In this document: one piece after another, positions 7,134-7,449 of the stretch | Position numbering within the stretch: position 1 is the first letter of the stretch | Layout: every line of letters begins with the position of its first letter | Source of the DNA: CAWEHT01 sp963808455 | GTDB lineage: Bacteria; Chloroflexota; Anaerolineae; CG2-30-64-16 | Assembly: GCA_963808455.1 (NCBI GenBank) | Contig: CAWEHT010000337.1 | Coordinates: 1 to 7,449, forward strand | Length of the DNA stretch: 7,449 bases | Reading direction: 5' to 3' | Notes under the pieces: model-generated | Told to the model about the DNA's origin: nothing | The model's input: only the letters and a program-made list of their open reading frames with translations | The model's database searches: none | Program-made: the position numbers and the translations under genes

Positions 7134-7138
7134 CTCAG

Positions 7139-7449
7139 GTGCCCATCTACGAGTATCATTGCCTTGATTGCCACCGTCGGGTCAGTCTGCTGTGGCTCAG
7201 CTTTGCCGACATGACGACGAAGGAGGCCAGCTGCCCCGCGCTGCGGCAGCAAGAATCTACAGCGCCTGATCTCGCGCGTGGCCGTGTTGCACTCCGAGGA
7301 GGCCCGGATGGAAAACCTGGCCGATCCGAGCGCGCTCAGCGGGGTGGATGAAAACGACCCCAAATCGCTGGCCCGGTTCATGCGGAAGATGTCTGAGGAC
7401 ACCGGCGAGGACCTGGGGCCGGAATTCGACGAGGTCGTCGGCAGGCTGG
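7139..7449 (+). CDS. FmdB-type zinc ribbon protein (partial at the right edge, one frame break)
   Basis: The protein starts MPIYEYHCLDC, the hallmark of the FmdB/CxxC_CxxC regulatory family; Cys8 and Cys11 form the first zinc knuckle. The second knuckle is broken by one extra base at about 7234-7238 (CCCCG): as written, Cys32-Pro is followed by a wrong frame, but removing one base gives SCPRCGSK (Cys32, Cys35) and continues LQRLISRVAVLHSEEAR to an acidic end (MRKMSEDTGEDLGPEFDEVV) still open at 7449. That C-terminus is characteristic of the longer members of the family. Function is not well defined; members are called putative regulators from the fmd operon of methylotrophs. As written it would end near 7351 with no second knuckle. 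It is transcribed divergently from gmk. Confidence 0.85.

Overview
The window is GC-rich DNA that looks bacterial, most probably from a member of the Chloroflexota (Anaerolineae or Caldilineae type). This is inferred from protein resemblance recalled from memory: the guanylate kinase subtype, the FmdB-type zinc ribbon protein with its long acidic C-terminus, and a YqeC-MocA fusion. No marker here settles the lineage. The reading frame breaks about ten times in 7.4 kb, often in short C or G runs, so the sequence is probably an unpolished draft or metagenome assembly. Six recognisable genes are present, four of them frame-broken.

Left part, plus strand (1-1543). The 3' end of an unidentified gene is followed after 1 nt by a fused gene: a YqeC domain (accessory factor of selenium-dependent molybdenum hydroxylases) joined to a MocA-like nucleotidyltransferase domain (molybdopterin cytidylyltransferase type). 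This points to molybdenum-hydroxylase cofactor maturation. A heptanucleotide tandem array (1176-1232) interrupts the MocA part and coincides with a frame change. The 46 bp to the convergent priA stop (1544-1589) show no convincing terminator.

Middle and right, minus strand (7049 down to 1590). A four-gene cluster is read in the order guanylate kinase (gmk), rhomboid protease, MEMO-family protein, primosomal helicase (priA). The gmk stop overlaps the rhomboid start, 27 nt separate rhomboid from MEMO, and 54 nt separate MEMO from priA, so one transcript is likely. priA carries a second, more degenerate copy of the heptanucleotide repeat that is translated in frame as an extra loop, and its N-terminal region is unusually long.

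Right edge, plus strand (7139-7449). An FmdB-type zinc ribbon protein starts divergently from gmk and runs off the window. The 89 bp between them hold a good sigma70-type promoter for this gene and two overlapping dyad symmetries.

The most unusual structure is the pair of G-rich heptamer arrays, related to each other, inserted inside two conserved genes, with G-quadruplex potential on the same DNA strand in both. No CRISPR array, tRNA, rRNA or transposase gene was found.
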